Below are positions 17,372-26,646 of a stretch of DNA of 64,000 nt, piece after piece (position 1 is the first letter of the stretch; each line of letters starts with the position of its first letter). The stretch is from Nitrosospira sp. Is2. GTDB lineage: Bacteria > Pseudomonadota > Gammaproteobacteria > Burkholderiales > Nitrosomonadaceae. The translations under genes were made by a program, and so were the position numbers. The stretch is taken from positions 2,914,001 through 2,978,000 of the forward strand of contig NZ_CP137134.1 in the NCBI RefSeq assembly GCF_033095785.1, read 5' to 3'. Under the pieces are notes generated by a model. That model saw only the letters and a list, made by a program, of their open reading frames with translations. It was not told where the DNA came from and ran no database searches.

Positions 17372-18771
17372 ATGGATAATGCACCCGCTTATGCGCAATG
17401 TGGTTCGGTTGTCTCAGTACGCGGCGGTATTGTGGATGTCCGGTTTGGAAGCCGCGTTCCACCCATTCACTCGTTACTGCGCGCAGGCAAGCAGGATACG
17501 TCATCGAAATCTTATCCCAGCTCGACGAGCATTGCGTTCGCGGCATAGCACTGACAGCCACGCAGGGTCTGGCCAGGGGCATGCCGGTTACAGATACGCA
17601 TGGGCCGCTCATGGTGCCGGTAGGCAGCGCCACGCTGTCGCGCATGTTTGACGTCTTCGGTAACGCGATTGACCGTCTTCCCCCCCCGGTAGGGGTCCGG
17701 TGGCGTTCTGCGCATCATGCACCGCCTCCTCTGGTACGGAGGTCAGCAAAAGCGGAGATGTTTGAGACCGGTATCAAGGCCATTGATGTGCTTATGCCGC
17801 TGGAACGTGGCGGGAAAGCCGGCCTTCTCGGCGGAGCCGGCGTGGGTAAGACAATATTACTCACCGAAATGATCCACAACGTGGCTGGGAAGCATCAAGG
17901 CGTCAGCATTTTTTGCGGTATAGGCGAACGCTGCCGGGAGGGCGAGGAACTTTACCGGGACGTGGTGGCTGCCGGCGTACTGCAAAGCATGGTAATGGTA
18001 TTCGGACAGATGAATGAACCGCCGGGCGCCCGGTTTCGGGTTGCCCATGCGGCACTCACAATGGCCGAGTATTTTCGGGATGACGAGCACCGGGATGTAT
18101 TGCTGTTGGTGGATAATATTTTCCGATTTATCCAGGCGGGAATGGAGGTTTCCGGGTTGATGGGACAGATGCCGTCGCGGCTGGGATATCAGCCGACCAT
18201 GAGCACAGAACTCGCCCAGCTGGAAGAACGCATTGCAAGTACCGATACCGGTGCGATCACCTCGATTCAAGCCGTGTATGTGCCTGCAGATGACTTTACC
18301 GACCCGGCTGCAGTACACACATTTTCTCACCTTTCGGCTTCAATTGTGCTTTCGCGTAAACGCGCGAGCGAGGGGTTTTATCCGGCTATCGATCCATTGA
18401 AGTCCAGTTCTAAAATGGCTACCCCACGCATTATCGGTCGGCGGCATTATGGGATTGCACAGGAGATCCGGCGCACACTCGCACAGTACGCTGAACTCAA
18501 GGACATCATTGCCATGCTTGGGCTTGAGCAGTTATCGCTCGAAGACCGCAAGGTGGTGGCCCGTGCCCGTCGGCTGGAGCGTTTTCTTACGCAGCCATTT
18601 TTTACAACCGAACGGTTTACAGGCATCAAGGGAAAGCTGGTCGGCCTCAAGGACGCGCTTGAGGGTTGCGAGCGTATCCTGGGCGACGAATTCCAGGACG
18701 TTCCAGAGCGGGCGTTGTACATGATCGGGAGGATAGACGAGGTGAAAAAAGCGGATCCCCAGCTGCAGTAG
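17372..18771 (+). pseudogene. atpD: N-ATPase F1 beta subunit, frameshifted near the N-terminus
   Basis: Catalytic subunit of an N-type F-ATPase. A start at ATG 17372 with AGGAGA 3 bases upstream gives beta-like sequence CGSVVSVRGGIVDVRFG then PPIHSLLRAGKQ. This frame fails at about 17491-17495, and the rest continues one frame over as GYVIEILSQLDEHCVRGIAL. One extra G in the GG at 17494-17495 would join them perfectly. Further on come Walker A GGAGVGKTILL and the catalytic region to residue about 465. Without repair, the only long frame starts at ATG 17398 with about 32 unrelated residues and lacks the N-terminal beta-barrel strands. It heads the operon atpD-C-Q-R-B-E-F-A. A sequencing error or a real mutation are both possible. 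Confidence 0.85.
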
Positions 18772-18809
18772 GGATTGTGCAACCATTTCGGAGCAGTTGC
18801 GGAGAATAG

Positions 18810-19199
18810 ATGAATCTCAAAATTCTTTTACCGTTTCGCGTGCTCACGGAAAAGAGCGACGTCATGCATATTACCGTCGAGACGGATGCCGGATCGCTCG
18901 GATTCCTGCCACGCCGGCTTGACTGCGTAGCGGCGCTGAAGCCAGGGATTATGACTTTTAAGGCTAAAGGCGAGGCGGAAACGTACGTAGCAATTGACGA
19001 AGGAATTCTCGTAAAAACTGGCCAGGACGTGCTGGTGTCGGTACGCAACGCGAAGGGCGGGATTGATCTGAATACTCTCCGGAAAGCGGTCAGGGATGAG
19101 TTTTTGAGTCTCAATGTACACGAGCAGAGGATGCGCCGCATGATGGCAACCATGGAAAGCGGTTTTATTCGGCGTTTTGCGGAATTCCAACGTGAGTGA
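18810..19199 (+). CDS. atpC: N-ATPase F1 epsilon subunit
   Basis: 129-residue epsilon subunit. The N-terminal beta-sandwich is typical (LLPFRVLTEKSDVMHITVET, GSLGFLPRRLDCVAALKPG), and the helical tail ends in MRRMMATMESGFIRRFAEF. It lies 38 bases after atpD. The next gene begins inside its last codons (GTG 19192). Confidence 0.88.
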   Translation: MNLKILLPFRVLTEKSDVMHITVETDAGSLGFLPRRLDCVAALKPGIMTFKAKGEAETYVAIDEGILVKTGQDVLVSVRNAKGGIDLNTLRKAVRDEFLSLNVHEQRMRRMMATMESGFIRRFAEFQRE

Positions 19200-19551
19200 T
19201 CAGCAGGAGAAAAAGACGGCGGCCGATGAACCCGAGTGGAGCCGGCTGGCGGGCGTCAGCGCGGCGCGGAAGTTGAAGGCCCAACGGGAGAAGTCTCATG
19301 CCGCGCGAACAGTCTGGTCAGGGTTAGGCATGATGGGGCTGGTCGGGTGGGCGGTGGTGGCGCCGACACTGCTTGGCGCGGGGCTCGGTGTCTGGTTGGA
19401 CCGCCGCTACCCCACGAACCATTCCTGGACGATTACGCTGCTGTTTGCCGGTCTCGTCGTCGGATGTTTTAACGCTTGGTATTGGGTTACAAGGGAAGAC
19501 CGCGAGACCCATAAACAACGGGAAAATGGAGGGACGGAGAGCGATGAGTGA
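19192..19551 (+). CDS. atpQ: N-ATPase accessory membrane subunit AtpQ (AtpZ/AtpI-like)
   Basis: 119-residue protein with two transmembrane helices (about 45-65 and 80-100) separated by LDRRYPTNHSWT, the arrangement of AtpZ/AtpQ. A basic amphipathic N-terminus precedes them. GTG 19192 overlaps the atpC stop by 8 bases and is preferred to the in-frame TTG at 19177. AtpQ and AtpR occur only in N-type operons, where they are thought to help c-ring assembly or Mg2+/Na+ handling; the precise role is unknown. Confidence 0.8.
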   Translation: MSDQQEKKTAADEPEWSRLAGVSAARKLKAQREKSHAARTVWSGLGMMGLVGWAVVAPTLLGAGLGVWLDRRYPTNHSWTITLLFAGLVVGCFNAWYWVTREDRETHKQRENGGTESDE

Positions 19552-19894
19552 AGTCACGGGCGTGGCACTCGGTGTGGTGACCGGCGTGATGCTTGGCGCA
19601 ATTTTTTTCGGGGGGCTGTGGTGGACCGTCATTAACGGGACTAAAGCCCGGAGACCAGCTCGCTGCTTTATTTTCAGTATGCTGCTGCGCACCGGCATTG
19701 TCGTCAGCGGGTTTTATTTGCTGTTGGGTGTTCCCGGCGCTAGCTGGGCGATGATGCTTGCCGGACTCGCTGGATTTGGTCTTGCGCGGCTCGCAGCCAC
19801 ACGGCTGCTGTCGGCTCCTGTGCAAACGGTCGAGTCAGGGGATGTGAAAGGGGAAGGAAGCTGCCAAGGACGAAAGCCAAGCCATGCACCTTAG
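19544..19894 (+). CDS. atpR: N-ATPase accessory membrane subunit AtpR
   Basis: 116-residue protein with three predicted membrane helices. The first contains LGVVTGVMLGAIFFGGLWW; the conserved RCFIFSMLLRTGIVVSGFY holds the Arg residues characteristic of AtpR, proposed to contact the c-subunit carboxylates during assembly. ATG 19544 has GGAGGGACGGAGA upstream and overlaps the end of atpQ. The longer frame from 19373 is an artefact. Confidence 0.82.
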   Translation: MSEVTGVALGVVTGVMLGAIFFGGLWWTVINGTKARRPARCFIFSMLLRTGIVVSGFYLLLGVPGASWAMMLAGLAGFGLARLAATRLLSAPVQTVESGDVKGEGSCQGRKPSHAP

Positions 19895-20552
19895 CCCTGA
19901 TGACATCATTTTCTGGGAGTATGGCTTCCTGAAACTCAACGCTACAATTGTATATACGTGGGTGCTGATGTTGGTATTAGCCAGCGGTTCAAAAATGATC
20001 ACGCGCAAGCTTTCGGTCGGGCTGGAAAGGTCCCGCTGGCAGAACTTGCTGGAGATCGTCGTCATCTCAATCAAGAAGCAGATTGAGGAAGCAGGTTTGC
20101 GCCGGTCGGACAGATATCTTGGTTTTCTTGGAACGCTGTTTCTGTTTGTCGTGGCTGCAAGCCTGTTCACAATCGTCCCTGGCTATCAGCCGCCCACAGG
20201 CTCGCTTTCGACCACCGTGGCGCTTGCGATTTGCGTATTCATCGCCGTACCGGTGTATGGCGTTAAAGAGCAGGGAATGGGGCGCTACCTGCGGTCCTAT
20301 CTGAAACCGACGCCCATCATGCTTCCTTTCAATATTATCGGCGAATTGTCGCGCACACTTGCTCTGGCTGTCCGCCTATTCGGGAATATGATGAGTGGAA
20401 CCATGATACTTGCAATTCTTCTGGGCATTTCGCCGTTTATTTTCCCGGTCGTGATGAGCGCGCTCGGTCTATTGACCGGCATGGTTCAGGCTTATATCTT
20501 CAGCATTCTGGCCACCGTTTATATCGCAGCCGCGACCCTGCGCGAGGGTTGA
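19884..20552 (+). CDS. atpB: N-ATPase F0 subunit a
   Basis: 222-residue membrane stator subunit with about five helices. The essential arginine is Arg164 in LALAVRLFGNMMSG, which works against the c-ring carboxylate. The C-terminal helix (TGMVQAYIFSILATVYIAAA) is also well conserved. The start overlaps atpR by 11 bases. A 139-base gap without recognisable features separates it from atpE. Confidence 0.92.
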   Translation: MHLSPDDIIFWEYGFLKLNATIVYTWVLMLVLASGSKMITRKLSVGLERSRWQNLLEIVVISIKKQIEEAGLRRSDRYLGFLGTLFLFVVAASLFTIVPGYQPPTGSLSTTVALAICVFIAVPVYGVKEQGMGRYLRSYLKPTPIMLPFNIIGELSRTLALAVRLFGNMMSGTMILAILLGISPFIFPVVMSALGLLTGMVQAYIFSILATVYIAAATLREG

Positions 20553-20691
20553 ACCGGAAACCCTGAAGTCGTAAAAAGTAGAGATCAACAATCGCGTCGG
20601 CGATAACCCTCGGAACAGGACGTTCATTAAACTTTAGCAGGGTAATAACAGAAGAGTTGCCCCGGACCCGATGGAACAAAAAGGAGAGATT

Positions 20692-20973
20692 ATGGACAGC
20701 GTGAGTCTGATTGCTATCGTATCAATTGTTACGGCGGGTTTGACGGTCAGCGTCGGCGTGATCGCTCCGGCATTAGGTGAAGGAAAGGCGATCGCCACGG
20801 CAGTAACGTCGCTGGCTCAGCAACCGGACGCGTCCGCCACCATTACCCGGACATTGTTTGTCGGCCTGGCAATAATCGAGTCTATGGCGATTTACTGTTT
20901 TGTGGTTTCCATGATTTTGATTTTCGCTAATCCCTTCTGGAATCACATCATTTCAGAGGCTGCGGGGAAGTAA
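20692..20973 (+). CDS. atpE: N-ATPase F0 subunit c (Na+-type ligand set)
   Basis: 93-residue two-helix c subunit; many copies form the rotor ring. Helix 1 carries Glu30 (APALGEGKAIA) and helix 2 carries Glu63-Ser64 with Tyr68 (AIIESMAIYCF). A carboxylate in helix 1 plus the E-S...Y pattern in helix 2 is the ligand set reported for Na+-coupled N-ATPase rings; proton rings normally lack the helix 1 acid. ATG 20692 follows AAAAAGGAGAG; the upstream ATG at 20671 would add seven unrelated residues. Confidence 0.9.
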   Translation: MDSVSLIAIVSIVTAGLTVSVGVIAPALGEGKAIATAVTSLAQQPDASATITRTLFVGLAIIESMAIYCFVVSMILIFANPFWNHIISEAAGK

Positions 20974-20976
20974 CTC

Positions 20977-21828
20977 GTGCTGATTGATTGGTTTACGGTC
21001 ATTGCGCAAATGGTCAACTTTCTTGTTCTGGTATGGTTGCTCAAGCGTTTCTTTTACCGCCCTGTCCTCAATGCGCTTGACGCGCGTGAGAGGCGAATTG
21101 CCGCGGAGCTCGCGGAAGCGGGTGCTAAAAAATTGGAGGCTGACAAGGAAAGGGACGAATTTCAACGCAAGACTCATGAACTTGAGCAACAGCGTTCCGC
21201 GCTTTTGAGCAAAGCTCTGGAAGAGGCTCAGGTCGAACGACAACGGCTGCTTTCTGCTGCGCATGAGGATGCGGCGAAGTGGCGCGCCAAATGGGAGGAG
21301 ACGTGGAACAGCGATTATCAAGGTCTGAGTGACGTCCTTGCGCAGAAAACTTGCGCAGAAATACTTGCCACCACCCGAAAGGTGTTGTCCGATATCGCCA
21401 GCTCGACTCTCGAAGCTCTTATTGTGGATGTATTCATTCAGCGCGTGCGCGAGCTGAACGCTGACCAACGGGCTCAGCTGGTCCTGGCATTAGCGGCGGA
21501 GCCTGCGACGGCCGCTGCGTCGCCGGAATGGGTGATCCGCAGCACGTTTGTTCTGTCGCCTGAGCAAAAGGAAAACATCGAGCAGGTGCTTCAGGAAAAC
21601 CTGCTCGGCGATAAGCCAGTCCGGTTCATGACGGACCCAAGCCTGATCGCTGGTATCGAGCTTATCGCTCAGGGACACAAACTGGCGTGGACTATCGCTG
21701 ACTACCTCTCGTCCCTTGAAAGAGAAGTAGAGCGGCTTTGGAAAAACCGGGCTGCGGCCGAACATGAACTCCAGCCTGAATCTGAAACACAACTTGATTG
21801 CCCCTTAACTGATGAGTGCCGTCAATAA
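20977..21828 (+). CDS. atpF: N-ATPase b subunit with delta-like C-terminal domain
   Basis: 283-residue peripheral-stalk protein. One N-terminal membrane helix (AQMVNFLVLVWLLKRFFY) is followed by a long charged coiled coil to about residue 140, as in subunit b. The last 110 residues (RSTFVLSPEQKENIEQVL, TDPSLIAGIELIAQG, DYLSSLEREVERLW) resemble the C-terminal part of the delta subunit. N-type operons lack a separate atpH, and this b/delta fusion explains that. GTG 20977 starts 4 bases after the atpE stop. The end overlaps atpA. Confidence 0.88.
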   Translation: MLIDWFTVIAQMVNFLVLVWLLKRFFYRPVLNALDARERRIAAELAEAGAKKLEADKERDEFQRKTHELEQQRSALLSKALEEAQVERQRLLSAAHEDAAKWRAKWEETWNSDYQGLSDVLAQKTCAEILATTRKVLSDIASSTLEALIVDVFIQRVRELNADQRAQLVLALAAEPATAAASPEWVIRSTFVLSPEQKENIEQVLQENLLGDKPVRFMTDPSLIAGIELIAQGHKLAWTIADYLSSLEREVERLWKNRAAAEHELQPESETQLDCPLTDECRQ

Positions 21829-23413
21829 AGGTCTCGAAGACATCTTCGATAGTGCATTGGCACAGCTCGATCGGGCACGGGCAGTCTGGAAGCCGCGGTT
21901 AGCCTTGCGCGAATTCGGAACCATCACGAGTCTAGCTTCCGGCGTAGCGAAAGTTTCCGGTCTTCCCGGCATTGGATTCGAGGAGGTATTGCGGTTTGCC
22001 GACGGCTCTTACGGTATAGCTTTTAATATCGAAGAAGATGAAATTGGCGTGGTTCTGCTGGATGAGTACTTTCACCTGCATACCGGGGATGAGGTGCAAC
22101 GCAGGGGACATGTGATGGATGTGCCGGTGGGGGAGGCAATGATGGGACGGGTAGTCGACCCGTTGGGCCGCCCCAGGGACGGAAGAGGGGTGGTGGCTTC
22201 CACTACGCGTCTGCCGATTGAACGTGCTGCTCCGTGTATTATGGATCGGGCGCCTGTAACCGTGCCCCTTCAAACCGGTATCAAGGTCATCGATGCGCTC
22301 ATTCCCATCGGACGCGGCCAGCGCGAGCTGATTTTAGGTGATCGCCAGACCGGTAAGACTGCGATCGCAGTGGATACAATACTCAATCAGAAAGACGAGG
22401 ATGTCCTGTGCGTTTATTGCGCTATCGGGCAACGCGCGGCCGGCGTGGCGAAGGTGATTGCGACCCTGCGGGAAAACGGCGCGATGAGATATACGGTGGT
22501 GGTCGTGACGGAGGGTAACGATTCGCCCGGGCTCGCCTATATTGCGCCCTATGCTGCGACCAGCATCGCGGAGTATTTTATGGGACAGGGCCGCGATGTC
22601 CTGATCGTGTATGATGATCTCACGCATCACGCGCGAGCGTACCGGGAATTGTCGCTTCTCCTGCGTCGCCCGCCAGGGCGCGAAGCTTACCCTGGAGATA
22701 TCTTTTACATCCACTCGCGACTGCTGGAACGGGCAACCCACCTGCGCGGAGGGCTCGGTGGCGGCTCACTAACCGCGCTGCCAATTGTTGAGACAGAAGC
22801 TCAGGATATTTCCGCATATATTCCGACCAACCTGATTTCCATCACTGATGGCCAAATCTACCTTTCGCCGACGTTGTTTGAATTGGGCGTATTGCCAGCA
22901 GTTGACGTGGGGAAATCCGTTTCTCGGGTCGGAGGGCAGGCACAACGCGCGGTTTACCGTGCGGCGACGGGCGATCTGAAGCTGGATTATGCTCAATTCG
23001 AAGAACTGGAGACTTTCGCCCGGTTTGGCGCCCGACTTGAGGAGGATACGCGCGCGATCATAGAACATGGTCGCCGGATCCGTGGGTGCCTTAAGCAACC
23101 GGAATCCGCACCCGTCTCCGTTACTGAACAAGTGGTTCTGCTGCTCGCGCTTGGCGCGAGACTCTTAGAGAATGTCCCACTGGACCGGTTGGTGGACGCC
23201 GAGTTGGCGTTGACGAAAGCAGTGGCGGACATGCCCGATGAGTTCCGTACGCGCATCGGGTGCGCAGAAAATCTCGGTGATGAAGACCGGGACGCGATAC
23301 TGCAAGTTGCCCATGCGGCAATTGACAGTTTCAGAGCCACGGTACCGGTGGACGGCGGAAGCTGGAACCGAAAGAAGGACGTTCTCGATTATTTCAATAC
23401 TGGCCCCGGCTGA
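21812..23413 (+). CDS. atpA: N-ATPase F1 alpha subunit
   Basis: 533-residue alpha subunit, full length. Walker A is GDRQTGKT at about 176-183, and the alpha signature PGREAYPGDIFYIHSRLLERA is intact. The start overlaps atpF by 17 bases. In N-type operons the next gene is atpG (gamma). Here the stop TGA at 23411-23413 overlaps the ATG of an unrelated glycan gene, and no gamma sequence is found in any frame of the next 1 kb. Confidence 0.95.
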   Translation: MSAVNKGLEDIFDSALAQLDRARAVWKPRLALREFGTITSLASGVAKVSGLPGIGFEEVLRFADGSYGIAFNIEEDEIGVVLLDEYFHLHTGDEVQRRGHVMDVPVGEAMMGRVVDPLGRPRDGRGVVASTTRLPIERAAPCIMDRAPVTVPLQTGIKVIDALIPIGRGQRELILGDRQTGKTAIAVDTILNQKDEDVLCVYCAIGQRAAGVAKVIATLRENGAMRYTVVVVTEGNDSPGLAYIAPYAATSIAEYFMGQGRDVLIVYDDLTHHARAYRELSLLLRRPPGREAYPGDIFYIHSRLLERATHLRGGLGGGSLTALPIVETEAQDISAYIPTNLISITDGQIYLSPTLFELGVLPAVDVGKSVSRVGGQAQRAVYRAATGDLKLDYAQFEELETFARFGARLEEDTRAIIEHGRRIRGCLKQPESAPVSVTEQVVLLLALGARLLENVPLDRLVDAELALTKAVADMPDEFRTRIGCAENLGDEDRDAILQVAHAAIDSFRATVPVDGGSWNRKKDVLDYFNTGPG

Positions 23414-24432
23414 TGAAAGTATCTCCCCAACCGCCTGCCAAGTTGCCGTCGCTGTGGCCCCCAAACTGGCCGATAAAGTGGCAGCTCAAGGCCATATTCA
23501 GGGACCTCCAGTATCTTCGCGATGTAGCCTTTCACTTGCTTGCAAGAAATGGTACGCGAGCGATACCTCTGGTCAGGTTTTATGGAGAAGGATCGGTATC
23601 CCCCGACTACAATAAACCCGTGTGTTTATTTTGCAGTTACGATTCTGAAGGGGTCGTCAGAGAGAACGTATACCAATATCTTATTGAACTCGCGCTCGCC
23701 GGTTTCAATATCGTGTTCATCAGTTCGAGTGATGCCATCCGCGACACTGACATGGAAAAATTGTCGCGATGTTGCATAAGAATCATGAACCGGGAGAATA
23801 AGGGATACGATTTTTACGGATGGAAGACGGGGCTGGAAAAATATGCCGAGTACAGGTATCACTCGGGTCTGTTGCTGGCTAATGACAGTGTTCTTGGTCC
23901 GCTTTTCAGCATCCGCGACATCATTGCGCGGTTCGCTCGCTGCGAGGCTGATGTTGTTGGAATGACCGAGTCATTCCATTTTCATCCACATCTTCAGTCC
24001 TATTTTATTTACTGTAAAAAAAACGTCATCTTGTCTGAAGAATTCGTCCGATTCTTTCGCGAGGTCGACACACTTGAACTCAAGATTGCCATTATCCGGA
24101 AATACGAGGTCGGTTTTTCGCGCCTTCTTGGTGCCCGATTCCGCCTGTCAGCGCTTTATGGGCTGGAAACAGTTCTAGCTCGATTTGATTATCGCCAAAG
24201 GCCAATGAGGTGGATAGAACCGACTTTCCATCTATGGAAGCCTCTTATTACGGAGTTAAAATTCCCATTTCTCAAGAAAAGTGTTTTGAAGAGGAGGGGA
24301 GTATCTCTTGAAGAACTGGGAGCGGTGCTTGCAGAAAGCGGCTCGTCTTACGACCTTGCTATGCTGAACGATTGGATTGGTCCACAGGATAGCGTCCATC
24401 CCGCCCGTGAGAACTTTTCAGACGTTCCTTAA
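23413..24432 (+). CDS. Rhamnan synthesis F (RgpF) family protein
   Basis: 339-residue protein. After an odd proline- and tryptophan-rich N-terminus (SPQPPAKLPSLWPPNWPIKW), it shows RgpF-family sequence: VCLFCSYDSEGVVRENVYQY, NIVFISSS, RENKGYDFYGWKTGL and HSGLLLANDSVLGPLF. The family takes part in assembly of rhamnose-glucose or other cell-surface polysaccharides. Its ATG overlaps the atpA stop as TGATG, so it occupies the slot of the missing atpG and may be translationally coupled to atpA. A later start is possible, as the first 25 residues are not clearly conserved. Confidence 0.8.
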   Translation: MKVSPQPPAKLPSLWPPNWPIKWQLKAIFRDLQYLRDVAFHLLARNGTRAIPLVRFYGEGSVSPDYNKPVCLFCSYDSEGVVRENVYQYLIELALAGFNIVFISSSDAIRDTDMEKLSRCCIRIMNRENKGYDFYGWKTGLEKYAEYRYHSGLLLANDSVLGPLFSIRDIIARFARCEADVVGMTESFHFHPHLQSYFIYCKKNVILSEEFVRFFREVDTLELKIAIIRKYEVGFSRLLGARFRLSALYGLETVLARFDYRQRPMRWIEPTFHLWKPLITELKFPFLKKSVLKRRGVSLEELGAVLAESGSSYDLAMLNDWIGPQDSVHPARENFSDVP

Positions 24433-24642
24433 ATAACTCCAGTCAACCGCTGCCAGGGGAACCCAAATTCAACCCGAATGGCGGTAGGACACGTTCTTGG
24501 GAGCCACGATTTTAGAATACGGTCGTGGACGGGCACCCTTAAAATATTTGTGAGTTGACAATAAAAACGTATATCCTTCGGCATTAGCCTGCTCACACCC
24601 ATCTCTTTACCTGCGCTCATTAAATCTACTGTTGGCAACTAA

Positions 24643-25410
24643 ATGTCCTCTTTTTTTATCGATGTTCTTTCCGGTTTGGCCGTAGCGCTTTATGGATTAA
24701 AAGGCGGGTACACAAAAGTAAATGTCAAAGGCCAGTCAATACGCATCGCGGTGGATAATTTCCGGACGCTTCAACGGGCAAAAACATATTCGATCAAGGA
24801 ACCGGACACGCTTGACTGGCTTGACAGCTTTGAGCCCGGGTCGTGTTTTTTCGATCTCGGCGCGAACATCGGGCAATATTCCCTGTATCCCGCAAAGAAA
24901 TACGGCAATGACATCCAGGTTTATTCATTTGAACCCCAATGCGCCAACTATTATCTGTTAAATAAGAACATATACCTGAACAAGCTTGAGAAAAACATCA
25001 CCTCGTATTGCATCGCGGTATCCGGGGAGGAGGGATTTTCGAAACTGTACATTCCCAAATTTATCGGTGGCGGAAATCGTTCGCAATTTGGGAAAGAAGA
25101 TCTGAAGAACATGAAAGTAGCGGCCACTCATATCCAGGGGATGTTTGGGGTAACCCTGGACGACTTATGCGCGAAATGGGGATTCCCCTACCCCAACTAT
25201 ATGAAGATCGATGTTGATGGCATCGAAATTCCGATCATGAGAGGGGCCGAGAACGTGCTGAAAAACCCGGCGCTTAAGTCGGTTATTGTCGAGTTGGGCA
25301 CTCCCGAGGAGCAGGAGGAAGCAGTAAGTCTGATGGAACGAGCCGGCTTGAAAGTAAAATTCAAGACGACCAAAAACTGGGGCGAGACCTGTTTCGTGTT
25401 CGCAAAATAG
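24643..25410 (+). CDS. FkbM family methyltransferase
   Basis: 255-residue SAM-dependent methyltransferase. The SAM-binding loop is CFFDLGANIGQYSLYPAKK with acidic YSFEPQ after strand 2; the FkbM hallmark MKIDVDGIEIPIMRGAENVL follows near residue 190. FkbM enzymes O-methylate sugars or secondary metabolites, so with the RgpF-like gene upstream it probably modifies a surface glycan (inference). The 210-base gap before it holds nothing recognisable. Confidence 0.85.
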   Translation: MSSFFIDVLSGLAVALYGLKGGYTKVNVKGQSIRIAVDNFRTLQRAKTYSIKEPDTLDWLDSFEPGSCFFDLGANIGQYSLYPAKKYGNDIQVYSFEPQCANYYLLNKNIYLNKLEKNITSYCIAVSGEEGFSKLYIPKFIGGGNRSQFGKEDLKNMKVAATHIQGMFGVTLDDLCAKWGFPYPNYMKIDVDGIEIPIMRGAENVLKNPALKSVIVELGTPEEQEEAVSLMERAGLKVKFKTTKNWGETCFVFAK

Positions 25411-25648
25411 GGTTAGGCTCCAGCGAGCAGACGTGAAGAGATAGCATTGGTGTGAAAATCTTTATAGGCGGGCGACCACTACGCCAGCAGTAAACTGACT
25501 ACGAGTCTGCAAGACCTGTTGAGCGGCCAAAAAAACCAGTTGCGTCCCGATACCCGTCCTTATCGCGGCGGATCGACTCCATTTGAGGGAGCAAAAGCGC
25601 ACATACCACCCGTGCAAGAACTGATGCGCGGCGTCAACATCAAAGCGG

Positions 25649-26350
25649 CTACAAATCCGGATAGTATTGCAGCTTTATTCGCTCCACATAACTTCTCAGG
25701 TTATCCTTCGTGAGGGCGTGTTCTTTAAGCGGCGATTCAATCGGGCAACCAAGGGTATTGATCAGAAATCCGAAGGCACTGGCATCGAGGCTGGTCGGTT
25801 TATCCCTCAGGAAATACGTTTTATCGCCAAGACACGCCGATAATGCATCGACGTCCTGCATACCCAGTTCAAAGATCTCTTCGGCACTGTGCCGCCCTGT
25901 ACCATGACCAAGAATCTGCCGCTGTATTCTGCGGCGATAATAAAAGGCCGCGACATCACGAATGACAGGAGGCATTACACCAAAAATCGCTTTCTTATTC
26001 ACTTGCCAATTTGCATCCGTATATTGCCACCTCGAATACATCGTCGCCCAAAACAGATGCTCTTCGAGCAAGCGCTGCATCGCTAGCGACAGCGCGGACT
26101 CTTCTAAAGTTAACTCTTCGTCGAGATCCCTATATTTGTTTTTGAGGTGCCGTATGATGAAACGCGAGTCTGCCAATTTGAGATCTCCATCCTCGATATA
26201 AGGCAGCTTACCCTTCGGAGCAAATAATGGAAGCGTTGGGTTTACCGTATATTTAATGTCCGCCATCCGCAGATACGTTTCTGTCTTGCAGCAGAAATGG
26301 CTGAGATTCGGAATGCCCCATGTACGTTCCAGCTGATAAAGTATGACCAT
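25649..26350 (-). CDS. Glutathione S-transferase-like protein (Fax/metaxin-type)
   Basis: 233-residue protein. A thioredoxin-like N-terminal domain (MVILYQLERTWGIPNLSHFC) and the following KLPYIEDGDLKLADSRFIIRH match the failed-axon-connections (Fax)/metaxin branch of glutathione transferases; the C-terminal helical domain includes FLRDKPTSLDASAFGFLINTL. ATG 26350 begins family sequence and has AAGAGG upstream; the 26380 start adds ten extra residues. The next gene upstream on the same strand is gshA, so glutathione supply and use are linked. A near-copy of the TTGC-N5-GCAA palindrome lies about 75 bases before it. Confidence 0.8.
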   Translation of the reverse strand: MVILYQLERTWGIPNLSHFCCKTETYLRMADIKYTVNPTLPLFAPKGKLPYIEDGDLKLADSRFIIRHLKNKYRDLDEELTLEESALSLAMQRLLEEHLFWATMYSRWQYTDANWQVNKKAIFGVMPPVIRDVAAFYYRRRIQRQILGHGTGRHSAEEIFELGMQDVDALSACLGDKTYFLRDKPTSLDASAFGFLINTLGCPIESPLKEHALTKDNLRSYVERIKLQYYPDL

Positions 26351-26422
26351 CGAAGGGCCTCTTGAAATGATTTGTTTCAAACGTCACTTGCAATTAACCA
26401 GTGAGAAGCTTATTACATTCAA

Positions 26423-26435
26423 TTGTAAAATGCAC
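26423..26435. promoter_or_regulatory. Near-match to the TTGC-N5-GCAA operator before the GST gene
   Basis: TTGTAAAATGCAC matches the 13-base palindrome found upstream of the HxlR gene (TTGCAAAATGCAA) at 11 of 13 bases. It lies 73-85 bases upstream of the Fax-type GST start. It is a candidate weak site for the same regulator. Confidence 0.4.
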
Positions 26436-26646
26436 GAGCCAAGCTACCGTTTTCGTTCCATTATTTTTTAAGCTCATTAAGCTGAGTGAATTTGGATATT
26501 CCCTGTTCGATCAGCGGGCTAGCAGGTGCAACTCTTATATCACGGGAGTATTTTGTGACCCGTCCTGAGCATTTCCGAATTGACCTGTAATACACTGAGC
26601 CGAGGCGATTTCAAGAATCGGTGTCGGGTACTCCCGTCCGCTATGG

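Noticed and set aside
17082..17645. Minus-strand frame of 187 codons near the start of atpD
   Set aside because: It overlaps the atpD start, has no ribosome site and no family-like sequence; it is an antisense shadow.
25519..25713. Plus-strand frame of 64 codons
   Set aside because: Overlaps the end of the GST gene and has no ribosome site or similarity.
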